From Symbiodinium sp. CCMP2592 (taxonomy: Eukaryota; Sar; Dinophyceae; Suessiales; Symbiodiniaceae), in contig CAJNDT010000131.1 in NCBI GenBank assembly GCA_905221615.1, forward strand, positions 1 to 64,000: a stretch of 64,000 bases of DNA, given 5' to 3'. Both the position numbers and the translations under genes were made by a program. Under the pieces are notes generated by a model that saw only the letters and a list, made by a program, of their open reading frames with translations, was not told the DNA's origin and did not search any database. This document shows positions 1-8,624 of this stretch, in pieces. Each line of letters starts with the position of its first letter. The stretch's first letter is position 1.

Positions 1-952
1 GAACCTCCGAACCTGGCTCCCTTCTGAGGTCCTCGCCCTTGATTCCCGGATCTGGGCCTGGAAGGGACTCCGCTGGGGATGGGGCCTCCTCCGAAAACTT
101 GGTGGTGGCCGGTGAGTTCGCCTCAACCTGGTCACTGGGGACAGGATCTGGATGAGGTGAGGGTTCCTCAACCTGCTCAGGGACCAAAGAAGAGGCTGGC
201 TCAGGTGAGATCTTCTCAACCTGTGTTTTGGAAGCCTTGCCTTCTGTATCCGGCTTGGGTGCCGGTGAGGTAACCTCAACCTGGGAGCTCTGGGCAGGCT
301 CCTGCTTAGGAGAGGTCAGTACCTCTTCCTGCTCATGCTCCGAGGGAGAGGCCGGTTCAGGCGAGACCTTCTCAACCTGGGTTGCGGCGGCCGGGCCTGG
401 ATCACCAGCATCTGTATCCGGCTTGGTTGCCGGTGGAGGAACCTCAGTCTGAGAACTCTGGGCAGGTTTGTGTTTAGGAGAGGTCAGCACCTCATCCTGC
501 TCAGGTCCCAAAGGAGAGGTTGGTTCAGGTGAGACCTGCTCAACCTGAGTTGTGGAGGCTAGGCCTGGTTCATCAGCATTGGAAGGCGAGGGCACCTCAG
601 CCTGCAGATTGGAACCGGAGGCTCTTGGCGAGGCCTCCTCAGCCTGGGCCTCTGTGCGTTGCCGCTTTGGCGGTGGTGGTGGTGGGGTTCGGGCTACCCC
701 CGGCTTGGGTACGGCTTTTGGCCTTGTGATAGGGGCCTCAACCGACCTTGACAAGTTGGGACCAGAAGCCGGAGGTTCCCGGTCGGTACCTGAGTGCTGA
801 CTTTGCCTGGAGTACCTTGATCTCGAAATAGCAGGTTTGCCCTCACTGAAACGATGCTGCAAGAGGGCCTGGTACCTCTGTTCCGTTACCGGGTCCTCGA
901 AAGGGGCATTTTGCCCCTTCCCTGGCTTATTCTTCCCTTTTCCTTTACCCAT
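1..952 (-). CDS. Pro/Glu/Ser-rich repeat protein, 3' end outside window
   Basis: An open frame runs from an ATG at 952 down to the left edge (317 codons, no stop). The N-terminus is basic (MGKGKGKNKPGKG). The rest is rich in Pro, Glu, Ser and Gln, with imperfect repeats of roughly 50-60 residues carrying TQVEKVSPEPAS, EVLTSPK and PAQSSQ. No enzyme domain is visible. The ATG lies 26 bases past the ORF3 stop and directly after a spliced-leader-like motif, so this may be a further cistron of the retroelement block or the start of a separate retroposed transcript. The repeat structure and uninterrupted frame argue for coding. Function is unknown; a disordered scaffold or nucleic-acid-binding protein is a guess only. 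Confidence 0.55.
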   Translation of the reverse strand, partial: MGKGKGKNKPGKGQNAPFEDPVTEQRYQALLQHRFSEGKPAISRSRYSRQSQHSGTDREPPASGPNLSRSVEAPITRPKAVPKPGVARTPPPPPPKRQRTEAQAEEASPRASGSNLQAEVPSPSNADEPGLASTTQVEQVSPEPTSPLGPEQDEVLTSPKHKPAQSSQTEVPPPATKPDTDAGDPGPAAATQVEKVSPEPASPSEHEQEEVLTSPKQEPAQSSQVEVTSPAPKPDTEGKASKTQVEKISPEPASSLVPEQVEEPSPHPDPVPSDQVEANSPATTKFSEEAPSPAESLPGPDPGIKGEDLRREPGSEV

Positions 953-971
953 CTTGGAGCCAAAAGCTGCG
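953..971 (-). other. Spliced-leader-like motif before the left-edge ORF
   Basis: The minus strand reads CGCAGCTTTTGGCTCCAAG immediately before the ATG at 952. It matches the 3' part of the dinoflagellate spliced leader (ending TTTTGGCTCAAG) with one inserted C and a two-base gap upstream. It could be a decayed leader relic from retroposed mRNA, or a trans-splice acceptor (pyrimidines plus AG). Confidence 0.4.
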
Positions 972-978
972 AGAAGGC

Positions 979-2547
979 TCAGACATGGAGGGTTAGCAAA
1001 ACCAGGTACGAGTAGCACTTAGACCAGGCTACATCTGCAGGCTTGGCGCAAACAGCACCTACCCCATCATCAGTAATGAGCTTGGAGGGGAGAAGTAAAG
1101 TTCGATAATGTCCTGAGGTCGGGGAGTTGCCTAAATGCGAGACCACGGCCTTGGGGTAGTAACGAAGAAGTTCCCCATCCAATCCCTCAAGCACACAAGG
1201 ATCCTCAAAACCAACTGGGTTCTCGAGCCTCCGAAAACCCCCCCCGTTCCCAACAAACCTCAAAAGCTGCAATGCAATCAAAGGCGGGTGAGTGAGGATT
1301 TTCACTTCTCCACCTTGTTGCCAACTTGCCAGGAGTTCCCTCATAGAGACTTCGTGCTCCGGGAGGTGAAGAGGAAGTGGGAAAAGGTTACCCGCGTGGT
1401 GAGGTGCGTTGGGAGCATGAGCTCGCCATGAAACGCAAGAGAGGTCACGGGGAAGCCCCGAAGAAAGGTGCATGAGAAGTTGACAAACATCATGCTGGCT
1501 GTTTGGGGATTCCCATCGACCCTGGCCTGCAACTAATCTCTTCCAAACCAGGGACTGCCACAGCTCGACTTTGCGCTGATCTTTCAACCATCGCAGGATG
1601 CCCTGGATGGGGGATCCAGCAAAGGGGCTGGAGGCATCAAGGAGCAGGTCAACACAAAAGAAACCAACCACCAGAGAATTGGTGTAACAATGGTTGGATG
1701 GATTTTGGAACTTCACCTTGCGAACAATGGAGCCAGCAGCCCTTAAGTCTCCAAGCTCTGGGCTTCCAGGATCCCGGTAGTCGCGGACAGCAGGAGAGGG
1801 AGGCTCAATCCTGACCATGTTCTGCAAGGGAGGGTCATCGGGAGTGAGAGTTTGCAGGGGAGTGGCCTCAACCCTGTTAAGTGGTGTTGCAAAGAAGTTG
1901 CTAAGGTTTTGGGCTTTTGGGAGAGTCTCCTTAGAAAGCTTGCTAGCCTTCTTGGAGGCAGGTAGTGACTCCGGAACCCCTACACCACTTAACAAACCCT
2001 TGGTGAACTTAGTCAGTTTGTTAGTGTGTTTACGGGTCACACACAGGGACTGGAGGAGCCCCGGGACTTTCTTTGCCCGCGCTGGCAAAATGCCTTCACA
2101 CACTTTACACTGCCAAGCTTTGCCTATGGAAACAAGCTGATGGGAAGAGTGACAGGCCAGGTGATCCGGGGGACGACCTTCCCTTCCCAAGCACGGCTGG
2201 GCAAGGACCTGCTGGAACAGTGAAGGAGGGTCTACTTGCTGCAGGTAAAGGCCACATTTCCCACACATGGCTGTGAGGTTCGTAGGGTGCTGACTCCGAA
2301 TTTCCCACTGGTGTCCTAGCGGAGAGACGGTTTGGCTGACGAGTTGCTCAATCTGTTGCCTTTTGTTGAGGGTTGGAGGTTTTGGCTGGCGCTTGCAGAA
2401 AATAGTCTTCTTGTCCTGCGTAGTAATCAAAATCTCCGCCCTCTGGCTAAGTAGCTGGGAAAGGGTGGAAACCAGCGTGTCAACTTGCCTGACTTGCTTT
2501 TTGGCATCAGGGTGCAAAGCTTGCTTGGTCAGCCCTGGATCCAGCAA
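979..2547 (-). CDS. LINE ORF3: zinc-binding region plus ubiquitin-specific-protease-like (C19-type) domain
   Basis: The frame is open from 2565 to a TGA at 979-981. Residues count from a TTG at 2547; the first ATG is residue 94 (2268), just before the zinc region, so entry may be by frameshift from ORF2 or internal initiation. Residues 95-150 hold CGKC, HSSH and CKVC, a likely zinc site. About residues 275-522 resemble a USP deubiquitinase fold: a Cys box NPSNHCYTNS (Cys287), a QHDVCQLL block near 350 matching the USP QQDAQEF-type helix, a His box SGHYRTLL (His480), and a C-terminal CYSYLVLL like the family's closing strand. The family cleaves ubiquitin isopeptide or peptide bonds; whether this copy processes the element's own proteins or host ubiquitin is unknown. 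It overlaps the end of ORF2 by 41 bases. Catalytic Cys and His are both present and the frame is intact. Confidence 0.72.
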   Translation of the reverse strand: MLDPGLTKQALHPDAKKQVRQVDTLVSTLSQLLSQRAEILITTQDKKTIFCKRQPKPPTLNKRQQIEQLVSQTVSPLGHQWEIRSQHPTNLTAMCGKCGLYLQQVDPPSLFQQVLAQPCLGREGRPPDHLACHSSHQLVSIGKAWQCKVCEGILPARAKKVPGLLQSLCVTRKHTNKLTKFTKGLLSGVGVPESLPASKKASKLSKETLPKAQNLSNFFATPLNRVEATPLQTLTPDDPPLQNMVRIEPPSPAVRDYRDPGSPELGDLRAAGSIVRKVKFQNPSNHCYTNSLVVGFFCVDLLLDASSPFAGSPIQGILRWLKDQRKVELWQSLVWKRLVAGQGRWESPNSQHDVCQLLMHLSSGLPRDLSCVSWRAHAPNAPHHAGNLFPLPLHLPEHEVSMRELLASWQQGGEVKILTHPPLIALQLLRFVGNGGGFRRLENPVGFEDPCVLEGLDGELLRYYPKAVVSHLGNSPTSGHYRTLLLPSKLITDDGVGAVCAKPADVAWSKCYSYLVLLTLHV

Positions 2548-2565
2548 GTTGGTCAGCTTCCTGAT
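2500..2565 (-). promoter_or_regulatory. Candidate +1 ribosomal frameshift site between LINE ORF2 and ORF3
   Basis: ORF2 ends GCA CCC TGA (stop 2509-2507). The ORF3 frame is open from 2565, so the two overlap by up to 57 bases. Slipping one base forward at CCC joins the RNase H end directly to the ORF3 frame (next codons GAT GCC AAA). A stop codon after a slippery proline codon is the kind of context used by eukaryotic +1 frameshifts such as antizyme. An ATG overlapping the stop (TGATG) exists but is in the third frame. A simple indel in this copy is the alternative. Confidence 0.4.
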
Positions 2566-5500
2566 TCAAATGCCAACGCCAAACCTCATCTTTTCCAAAC
2601 TTTTCAGCAAATTTTCCTACATCCAAGTGAGCCTTAACCCAATGAAGATGTTGTGGGGATATGTTCTGCCATTGGGGTTTCCAAAACATGGAATGCTTGG
2701 ATGTAACCGCCCTAGCTGCAGCCTGCTTGCAAGCTACCCGAGAATCCGTAGTAAGATCCGTCAGGCCTGGGCAAAGCTCATGGGCCTTAACAATGGCATG
2801 GACCTCCCCATCTAGAACCGTGGCCGGCCGAGGCAAAACCCCGCTCGCAGTTGCAATAACTGTGATACTTTGGCCCGTTTTGCGTGCTAGAATCACAGCC
2901 CATCCAATGGTCCGCAATCTGGGATCGGAAGAAAATTTTCCGCCACTGGCATCAGTACCAATGACAAGATTCGAGTCCCAGGGCTGTGACGGCCAGGTGC
3001 CCGCATACCTATCCTCAGCGTTCTGAAGTGGCGAGGAAACATAGGCAAGAGGGGGAAGGGCTCGCAACCAAAGGCAGGGCGCAGGATGGGACTGACGCAT
3101 TTGTTCAAGATGCCTGGGAAGCTTTGGCTGTCTGGCCCATCTGGGGCAGTCCCACAGCACATGTTGTAGTGTGTTTTCTGAATCAAGGCCCCGATCCTTA
3201 CAGTAAGGGCACTTGGGGTGGCCACCACTTCCCGCATGCACAACTGCACCTTGCCAGATTGACCTGTAGAAGGTCAGACGTTTGGTCTTCTTTAAAGCAA
3301 TGCGGCGATGAATTGTGAAATCTACACCATCCTGAGCTCCTTGACCGCCATGTTGGCCAGAGATGGCTCGCAACCTTTCGCTCTTGATGGTAGACCGAAT
3401 CTTGCGCCGCAGCTCCTGAAAAAGAAAGGGGCTGAAGTCAACGGGCCAGGGTTGGCCATCAATATGCCAGACTTCCGGGGACTGGACATCCCATCCCATA
3501 TCCCTGGCATACTGAATCATGGCCGAAATGGGTCCGGCAACGATTTTCCAAGGGTGAGGCGAAGCCTCCAACCTGGATTTGACCAAGGGCCAGGACCTTT
3601 GAACTTCCTCCCAGATGGAAGGAGAACGGCCAAGAATACGAAGAAAAACTTGCAAATGCTCACAAATAATCTGCTCTCGGGGATCCGGAAATCTGTGGGA
3701 GAACATCTCCAAGACGGTCAGGGTTCCTCCTAGATGTTGGCGTCCTAAGCTACCAGCCAGCACAGCGCGGTGCCATTTCAACCGTTTGGGACTAACACCC
3801 TGTGCCTGATGGCCATAGGTGGCACACGTCATGATGGATCCTCGCACAACCCTCGTGCGTGAACATTGCGAATCAACACCTAAAGCACGAAGGCGCTTGT
3901 GGCGGCCTTGCGCCTTCTTGTGCCTGCCCAGAGAGGTGGCAAGCCTGCGGCGTCTGCCAGCATTGCTGTCAACTCCTAAGTCTTTGGCTAACAGAGTAAT
4001 GCCAGGATCTTGGTCCGAACGCAGACGCGCAAGAACTTGAGAGGTGGCAGAGTCTGAGCAAAGAAACTTGGTTTTTTCCAAGGAAACCTGAAGATTTCGT
4101 TCCGCAAGAGAGTCTCGCAGTATACGAAATGTCTTGAGGGCTTTGTGAGCCGTGTTAGAAGCAGTGGACCCTACCACGTCAGCCGAAATGTCATCCAGCC
4201 ACTGGTCGATGTTGTGAGTGAGGCCAGTGGCCTGAAGGTCCCTGATTGGGACAAACAAAGCCAGTTTCGAAACCACCGGCGCAACAGGGCAACCCTGAAG
4301 CAGCCCAACTGTGGGAATGATTCCCGGCGAAACCGAATTTTCGGCTGAGACAAATCGTGTCCCACCATAAATTTGAAGGGAAAGCTCCAAAAGCAAAGGT
4401 GGGAACTGTAACAGGAGTCCAGTGTCGACTACCGAGGCCCAAACCACACAATCATAGAAACCTTTGATATCAAGAAAGAGTCCTACAAAGTGTTTGGACT
4501 GAGTTCGGGAGGCTTCGGCCCACAGCAACCGGCGGATGCCGATGTCTAAAGATGTTCGACCTGGCACTGCGGCATCCCAAGGAGCCAGGGCCTGGTAGGA
4601 GACCGTCCACTCTTGGATCAGGGACCACCTGGCTCTGCAGTAGTCCCTCCACAAAACGTGAGTTAAAGAGATAGGTCTCTCAGCAGTAGCCGATTTGGGC
4701 AGCATACAAACTTGTGTCAGGAGAAACTGCTGCGGGACTCGGAGGCCTCTTTCGAGCTCCTGATAAAATTCAGCGATGTCCTGAAGCATTGGCCAAGTCA
4801 ATTTCTTGAGAAGGGACTTGCTCCAGCCGTCCGGTCCTGGGGCAGTGACCCTGCCTTTGGAAAACCTTTGTTGCAGCTGTTCCGGGGAAATGGGGCTCAG
4901 GGTAGCGACCTGCTGAGCAGCAAGTTCCCGTAGCTGTCCGCGAGCCTGTTGCTCTGCGTGTGGAAGAGGAGGAAGGTCCTCAACTCTAAGTACGCCTTTC
5001 CAAGTGCGGAGCCATAGTTTGGTTCTGGCCAGGGCGCGAACCTCTGCGGACAGATCCCGAAAGGGACGTGCAGTGGTGATTTCACCTTTTTTGATCGTCT
5101 TGAAAAGGGGGGCCATCCCTTTTTCTTGGGCTCCCTGCAACCACGACCTGTACGATTTGGTCTGGGCATCCTGGTGAACTTTAGAGGCCAGCAGAAATTG
5201 TTCCTGCAATGTTTGCTGGACGGGCTCGGGAACAGCAGCCTGCTCCGAGAGACAGGCCTGGAGCGTAGAAAGTAAAGAAACAGCTTCCTCCGAGTTGCCC
5301 TGCCAGTGGTCCAGGATCTGCGGCAAATACTCCTGGCATTGCTCTCGACGTTTGGGGTGGTCTCCCTGGCACAGAAATTGTACCCGGTGCCAAAAAGCCT
5401 GGCAAGAACCTTCCCATGCGAACTGGGACATGCGAGGAACAGCTGGGAGGAATGCAACTTGGAGTTGGCGACCAATACCCTGGGACGATTGCAAAAGACT

Positions 5501-7276
5501 GTGCTCAACCGAACTGGAAATGGAAGCCAGTCGATTGCTCAGAGGGTCAGCCGAAAAGGTGGTATCCGGCAAGGAGGCGAGGGTCTCCTCAACCTGTATG
5601 TAATCAAGCGGTTCTTCCCTGAAGGAAAGCACAAAGGAGGGAAGCTGTGGAGTAGTGAGCTGGAAAGCGCCCACATTGAGGGCAACTTGGATTGCTGCAT
5701 GTGGCTTGAAAGGAACATCCCAGGAGGCATCAACCCGGAGCAAACCTTCCAGGCAGTGTGATACAGCCAGAAAATCAAGCTCATTGTCACCACAGGTGGC
5801 TTTGTTGGGCCCAATTGGTTCCAGGGACAAACTTTGAAAAATGGCAGTGTCCAACAAATCCTTCAAAGGCGAGTTCCAGTCTCCACCTATCAGGATTGGG
5901 CCCCTCACAGATTGACGAATAGCGCGCAGAGATGCAAGGATGTCAGAGTTGACCGGGGACCCGAAGCCGGAAGAAGACTGGAGGTACAGGCTAACTACTG
6001 TCAAGTCAGCCCCTTGTGTGCGTAGCGTCACCGCCACGTAACCGCAACCTTGGTTGGTATACTGGCCTCGCAAACGGGCTCCCAGGTGGGCTCTAACTAA
6101 AACCCCTACTCCGCCTCTAGAGCTATTCCGTCGGCCCTCCCCAGGGGCTGCGGGCACAAGGAAAGAGTCAAAGCCCATGGCAGCCATAGACGAAATTTCA
6201 GCAACAATTTGGGACTCCAAAAGGTGGTGCTCCTGAATCAAGATAACATCCCCTTGAGCTGAAAACCATTGCTTGACTTCTGGCCTCCAAGAAGTGATGT
6301 TGCAAGATGTGACTCGCATTTGCCTGTGCCCCTGTGGCTGCGATTTGCGCAAAACTTCAAAGCCCCGAGCAACAAGCAAGAGCAAAGTCAAGTCAAAAGA
6401 ACGTTGGAGGGCCAAGATCTCCTGGCACAGCCACCAACCTAAGCTGCCCTGCTCAACCTGATCAAGAAGGTGGCCAACCACCTCTGAAGTTGCTCCCAAC
6501 AGATCTGGGTTCTTGACAGCCTCCCACACCTGGCCTTCGAGTGTGCGCCACTGGCTATGTGGGCTTGCCAAAGGAGGCACCTCAGGTGGCATTTCACAAG
6601 GGGCAAGCTGAGAGAAGGGTACCCTAATGTGTTTGGGCTTTTTCGTTCTACGTCTGGTTTTATTACGTTTGCGTGTGACCCCTACCTCGGCATGGCTCCC
6701 CGACGCCTGTAAGCGAGGAAACTCCTCAACTTGAGATGCCGTTGCTGAGGTTGTGGCCACAAAAGCAGAGATTGGAGAAGCACCGGTCACAGGGACCTCA
6801 TCAAACTCAGTTGTCGAGAAAGATGGGGGCCAGAACTGGGGCCCTGTGATGAGTTGGGTGTCCTGGGACTGCAGCGGGGTGCTGTGGCGCAATCCTTTGG
6901 TAACAGTCTGCCAGGCACTCAGATCCCCACAAGAATCCCATTCTTCCTGACCAGAAAAACCTGGTAACCAAAACTGACCCCATACAAGGTCGTTGTTGCA
7001 AAATTGTGAGTAAGCCTCAACATACCCTGAAACCTTCTCTAAGGACTTGGGCTGCTGAGGTTGGCACTCCCCCAATGAAAACAAATCACTATACAAAGAT
7101 ATGGGTCGCTTAACCGATTCGCCGGAAAACCCGCATGGCTGAGAGCTGGACACAGGGGCACAGGAAACGTCTTGATCAAGCTGAAGGGCAGGCTGAAATG
7201 CACAAGCAGGTTGCCCACTCTCCCCACTCAAAGGACCTTCCTCGAAAACAGACCTAACCTGGACCCCCAGCCCCAC
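2507..7276 (-). CDS. LINE ORF2: AP-type endonuclease, reverse transcriptase, zinc knuckle, RNase H
   Basis: This is the retrotransposition enzyme, about 1589 residues. An N-terminal extension (1-320) has a basic RKRNKTRRRTKK patch near 202-213. The endonuclease-exonuclease-phosphatase domain (about 321-545) shows CNITSW, QEHH, GGVGVLV, GGDWNSP, ELDFLAVS and a final PHAAI; it would nick target DNA. The reverse transcriptase has motif A LFLDIKGFYD (about 930), motif B GLLQGCPVAP and motif C QWLDDIS (catalytic Asp pair about 1028). A CPYC-x12-H-x4-C zinc knuckle lies near 1354. RNase H begins at TDASGG (about 1440) and continues DGEVHAI, TTDSRVA and QEADQLAG, giving a full acidic set. The first codon in this frame after the ORF1 stop is not ATG (GGA GTG), suggesting translation by TAG read-through or reinitiation. 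The frame is intact, so the copy may be young. Confidence 0.93.
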   Translation of the reverse strand: MGLGVQVRSVFEEGPLSGESGQPACAFQPALQLDQDVSCAPVSSSQPCGFSGESVKRPISLYSDLFSLGECQPQQPKSLEKVSGYVEAYSQFCNNDLVWGQFWLPGFSGQEEWDSCGDLSAWQTVTKGLRHSTPLQSQDTQLITGPQFWPPSFSTTEFDEVPVTGASPISAFVATTSATASQVEEFPRLQASGSHAEVGVTRKRNKTRRRTKKPKHIRVPFSQLAPCEMPPEVPPLASPHSQWRTLEGQVWEAVKNPDLLGATSEVVGHLLDQVEQGSLGWWLCQEILALQRSFDLTLLLLVARGFEVLRKSQPQGHRQMRVTSCNITSWRPEVKQWFSAQGDVILIQEHHLLESQIVAEISSMAAMGFDSFLVPAAPGEGRRNSSRGGVGVLVRAHLGARLRGQYTNQGCGYVAVTLRTQGADLTVVSLYLQSSSGFGSPVNSDILASLRAIRQSVRGPILIGGDWNSPLKDLLDTAIFQSLSLEPIGPNKATCGDNELDFLAVSHCLEGLLRVDASWDVPFKPHAAIQVALNVGAFQLTTPQLPSFVLSFREEPLDYIQVEETLASLPDTTFSADPLSNRLASISSSVEHSLLQSSQGIGRQLQVAFLPAVPRMSQFAWEGSCQAFWHRVQFLCQGDHPKRREQCQEYLPQILDHWQGNSEEAVSLLSTLQACLSEQAAVPEPVQQTLQEQFLLASKVHQDAQTKSYRSWLQGAQEKGMAPLFKTIKKGEITTARPFRDLSAEVRALARTKLWLRTWKGVLRVEDLPPLPHAEQQARGQLRELAAQQVATLSPISPEQLQQRFSKGRVTAPGPDGWSKSLLKKLTWPMLQDIAEFYQELERGLRVPQQFLLTQVCMLPKSATAERPISLTHVLWRDYCRARWSLIQEWTVSYQALAPWDAAVPGRTSLDIGIRRLLWAEASRTQSKHFVGLFLDIKGFYDCVVWASVVDTGLLLQFPPLLLELSLQIYGGTRFVSAENSVSPGIIPTVGLLQGCPVAPVVSKLALFVPIRDLQATGLTHNIDQWLDDISADVVGSTASNTAHKALKTFRILRDSLAERNLQVSLEKTKFLCSDSATSQVLARLRSDQDPGITLLAKDLGVDSNAGRRRRLATSLGRHKKAQGRHKRLRALGVDSQCSRTRVVRGSIMTCATYGHQAQGVSPKRLKWHRAVLAGSLGRQHLGGTLTVLEMFSHRFPDPREQIICEHLQVFLRILGRSPSIWEEVQRSWPLVKSRLEASPHPWKIVAGPISAMIQYARDMGWDVQSPEVWHIDGQPWPVDFSPFLFQELRRKIRSTIKSERLRAISGQHGGQGAQDGVDFTIHRRIALKKTKRLTFYRSIWQGAVVHAGSGGHPKCPYCKDRGLDSENTLQHVLWDCPRWARQPKLPRHLEQMRQSHPAPCLWLRALPPLAYVSSPLQNAEDRYAGTWPSQPWDSNLVIGTDASGGKFSSDPRLRTIGWAVILARKTGQSITVIATASGVLPRPATVLDGEVHAIVKAHELCPGLTDLTTDSRVACKQAAARAVTSKHSMFWKPQWQNISPQHLHWVKAHLDVGKFAEKFGKDEVWRWHLNQEADQLAGSRADQASFAP

Positions 7277-7279
7277 TCC

Positions 7280-7282
7280 CTA
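7280..7282 (-). promoter_or_regulatory. In-frame TAG between LINE ORF1 and ORF2 (read-through candidate)
   Basis: ORF1 and ORF2 are in the same reading frame and only this TAG divides them. The minus strand reads CAA GGT TAG GGA GTG GGG CTG. A UAG followed by GGA G and a G-rich stretch resembles known stop-codon read-through contexts in retroelements. No ATG occurs in ORF2 near its start. Confidence 0.5.
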
Positions 7283-8419
7283 ACCTTGCTGAGTGCTACG
7301 GCCTCGGCTCCTGGACCTGGGCTTGGCTTGCTCATGCGGCTCAGTGCCCTTGTGTTCTGGCAGAGTTTGGCTCAGCGGGGCACGGGTCGGAGCCGTCAAA
7401 CCAGGCTGGTTTGTGGCTTCAACTTCCATATTCTGCTGCCCATCATTATGCTTGCCGCGCTGGGCCTCCTCGTAAAGATCCTTCTGCTCCTGGGTCAGGA
7501 CAATTCCAACTTTGGCAAGCGTATCCAGAAGCCCTTCCAAGGGATCATCCTTGCGCGCGGGGTCCTCCAGACCCGAAGCATCAGCACGGAGTGTGGCTTC
7601 CAACTCCGACTGCATAGCCGTGACTTCAGCTTGTTTGCTCTGCAATTCAGATTGGCAAACCTTCATCTTCTCAAGCAGCTCCTGGTAGGTTGCTTTGGCG
7701 CGGTCTATGCGAATCTGTAAGGCAGCAGTTTGCTGGATCATCAGTCGCAAGTCCGTAGTGCTCTGCTTAAAGCGACGAGTTGCAATCTCAATCTGCTGAG
7801 TCTGCGTGGGGGCCGGAGGATCCAGTGCTGCAAGGGCTTGCTGGATCGAAGGCGGCATTGACTCCAAGTGCTTCTTGCAAAGGGCCGCAAGGTCTGTTGG
7901 CTCCGACGCAACCGGCTCAGGGATGCCAGCTTGGCGCATCAGCTTCTTCTGATCATCAGACGCAGAGTCCCACAGGTTCTTAGAGGCTTCGGCCTGCTCG
8001 TCAAGCCCACCCTTTGCCCCGTTGCCTTTTCCAGACTGGAGGCCTGGAGGCGGACTCGGCTGCCGGCCTGCTTGGAAACCTGCCTCGCTCAGTTCCTTCT
8101 GGACCTCTGGGGGAAACTTCTGCCAAAGTGTCGTGACGGCTTTGGAGAGGTTGCCCTCTTGATTCCTAGGCCGTTGGGGGCTTTGGGTGGCACTCTCAGT
8201 GGTTGCGCTTCTGTCCCTGTTCTTCTTGGGACCCCGCGGGCGCAGTCTTTGAGTGACCGGAGCACCCTTTGTCTTCCAGGCGTTGCCACACAGGTTGCAA
8301 AAGGGGTGGTGCTGGACTCTGTCTACGAAAATCCAGCTCTGCTTACCCGCCCTAGAGCAGTGAGGACAGACGATGTAGGGCGTTGCTGCACCCTTGGCAC
8401 CGTTTTTTCCCCAAGTCAT
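7280..8419 (-). CDS. LINE ORF1: zinc-finger, coiled-coil nucleic-acid-binding protein
   Basis: The ATG at 8419 gives 379 residues (MTWGKNGAKG start); the frame is open further upstream but without a nearby ATG. A treble-clef-like zinc site lies at C18-x2-C21, His37/38 and C41-x2-C44 (CPHC and CNLC). A Pro/Gln-rich middle is followed by a long heptad-rich segment (about 210-290, with QIEIATRRFKQ and ELLEKMKVCQSELQSKQAE) expected to form a coiled coil. The C-terminus is Arg/Ser-rich (RSRSRGRST). By analogy with LINE ORF1 proteins it should bind element RNA and oligomerise. It ends at the TAG that precedes ORF2 in the same frame. Confidence 0.75.
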   Translation of the reverse strand: MTWGKNGAKGAATPYIVCPHCSRAGKQSWIFVDRVQHHPFCNLCGNAWKTKGAPVTQRLRPRGPKKNRDRSATTESATQSPQRPRNQEGNLSKAVTTLWQKFPPEVQKELSEAGFQAGRQPSPPPGLQSGKGNGAKGGLDEQAEASKNLWDSASDDQKKLMRQAGIPEPVASEPTDLAALCKKHLESMPPSIQQALAALDPPAPTQTQQIEIATRRFKQSTTDLRLMIQQTAALQIRIDRAKATYQELLEKMKVCQSELQSKQAEVTAMQSELEATLRADASGLEDPARKDDPLEGLLDTLAKVGIVLTQEQKDLYEEAQRGKHNDGQQNMEVEATNQPGLTAPTRAPLSQTLPEHKGTEPHEQAKPRSRSRGRSTQQG

Positions 8420-8624
8420 GGCGAGTAAGCTCAACCTGTGACAACGGCTGAGCAAGTGTTCGGCTTGAAAGCACGGAAGTATGGCGCTACCCCGCCCCAA
8501 CCCTTGCTGGACAGCCAGCCTACGACCTTTAAGGTTGCGGTTTGGGTTCCAGTCAGGGCCTTTAGCAAAAGTAGGGACTCCAGGCTAAAAGGCCACGTCG
8601 GCACTGCAAAGTCTGAGCCGAAAA
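8420..8624 (-). other. LINE 5' untranslated leader
   Basis: About 205 bases lie between the spliced-leader relic and the ORF1 ATG. They are GC-rich and without an upstream ATG on the minus strand in the ORF1 frame. Directly after the relic comes TTTTCGGCTCAG, which itself resembles the end of the leader and could be an older, decayed second relic. Confidence 0.4.

Noticed and set aside
2505..2509. TGATG stop-start overlap as termination-reinitiation for LINE ORF3
   Set aside because: The overlapping ATG is in the third frame, not the ORF3 frame.
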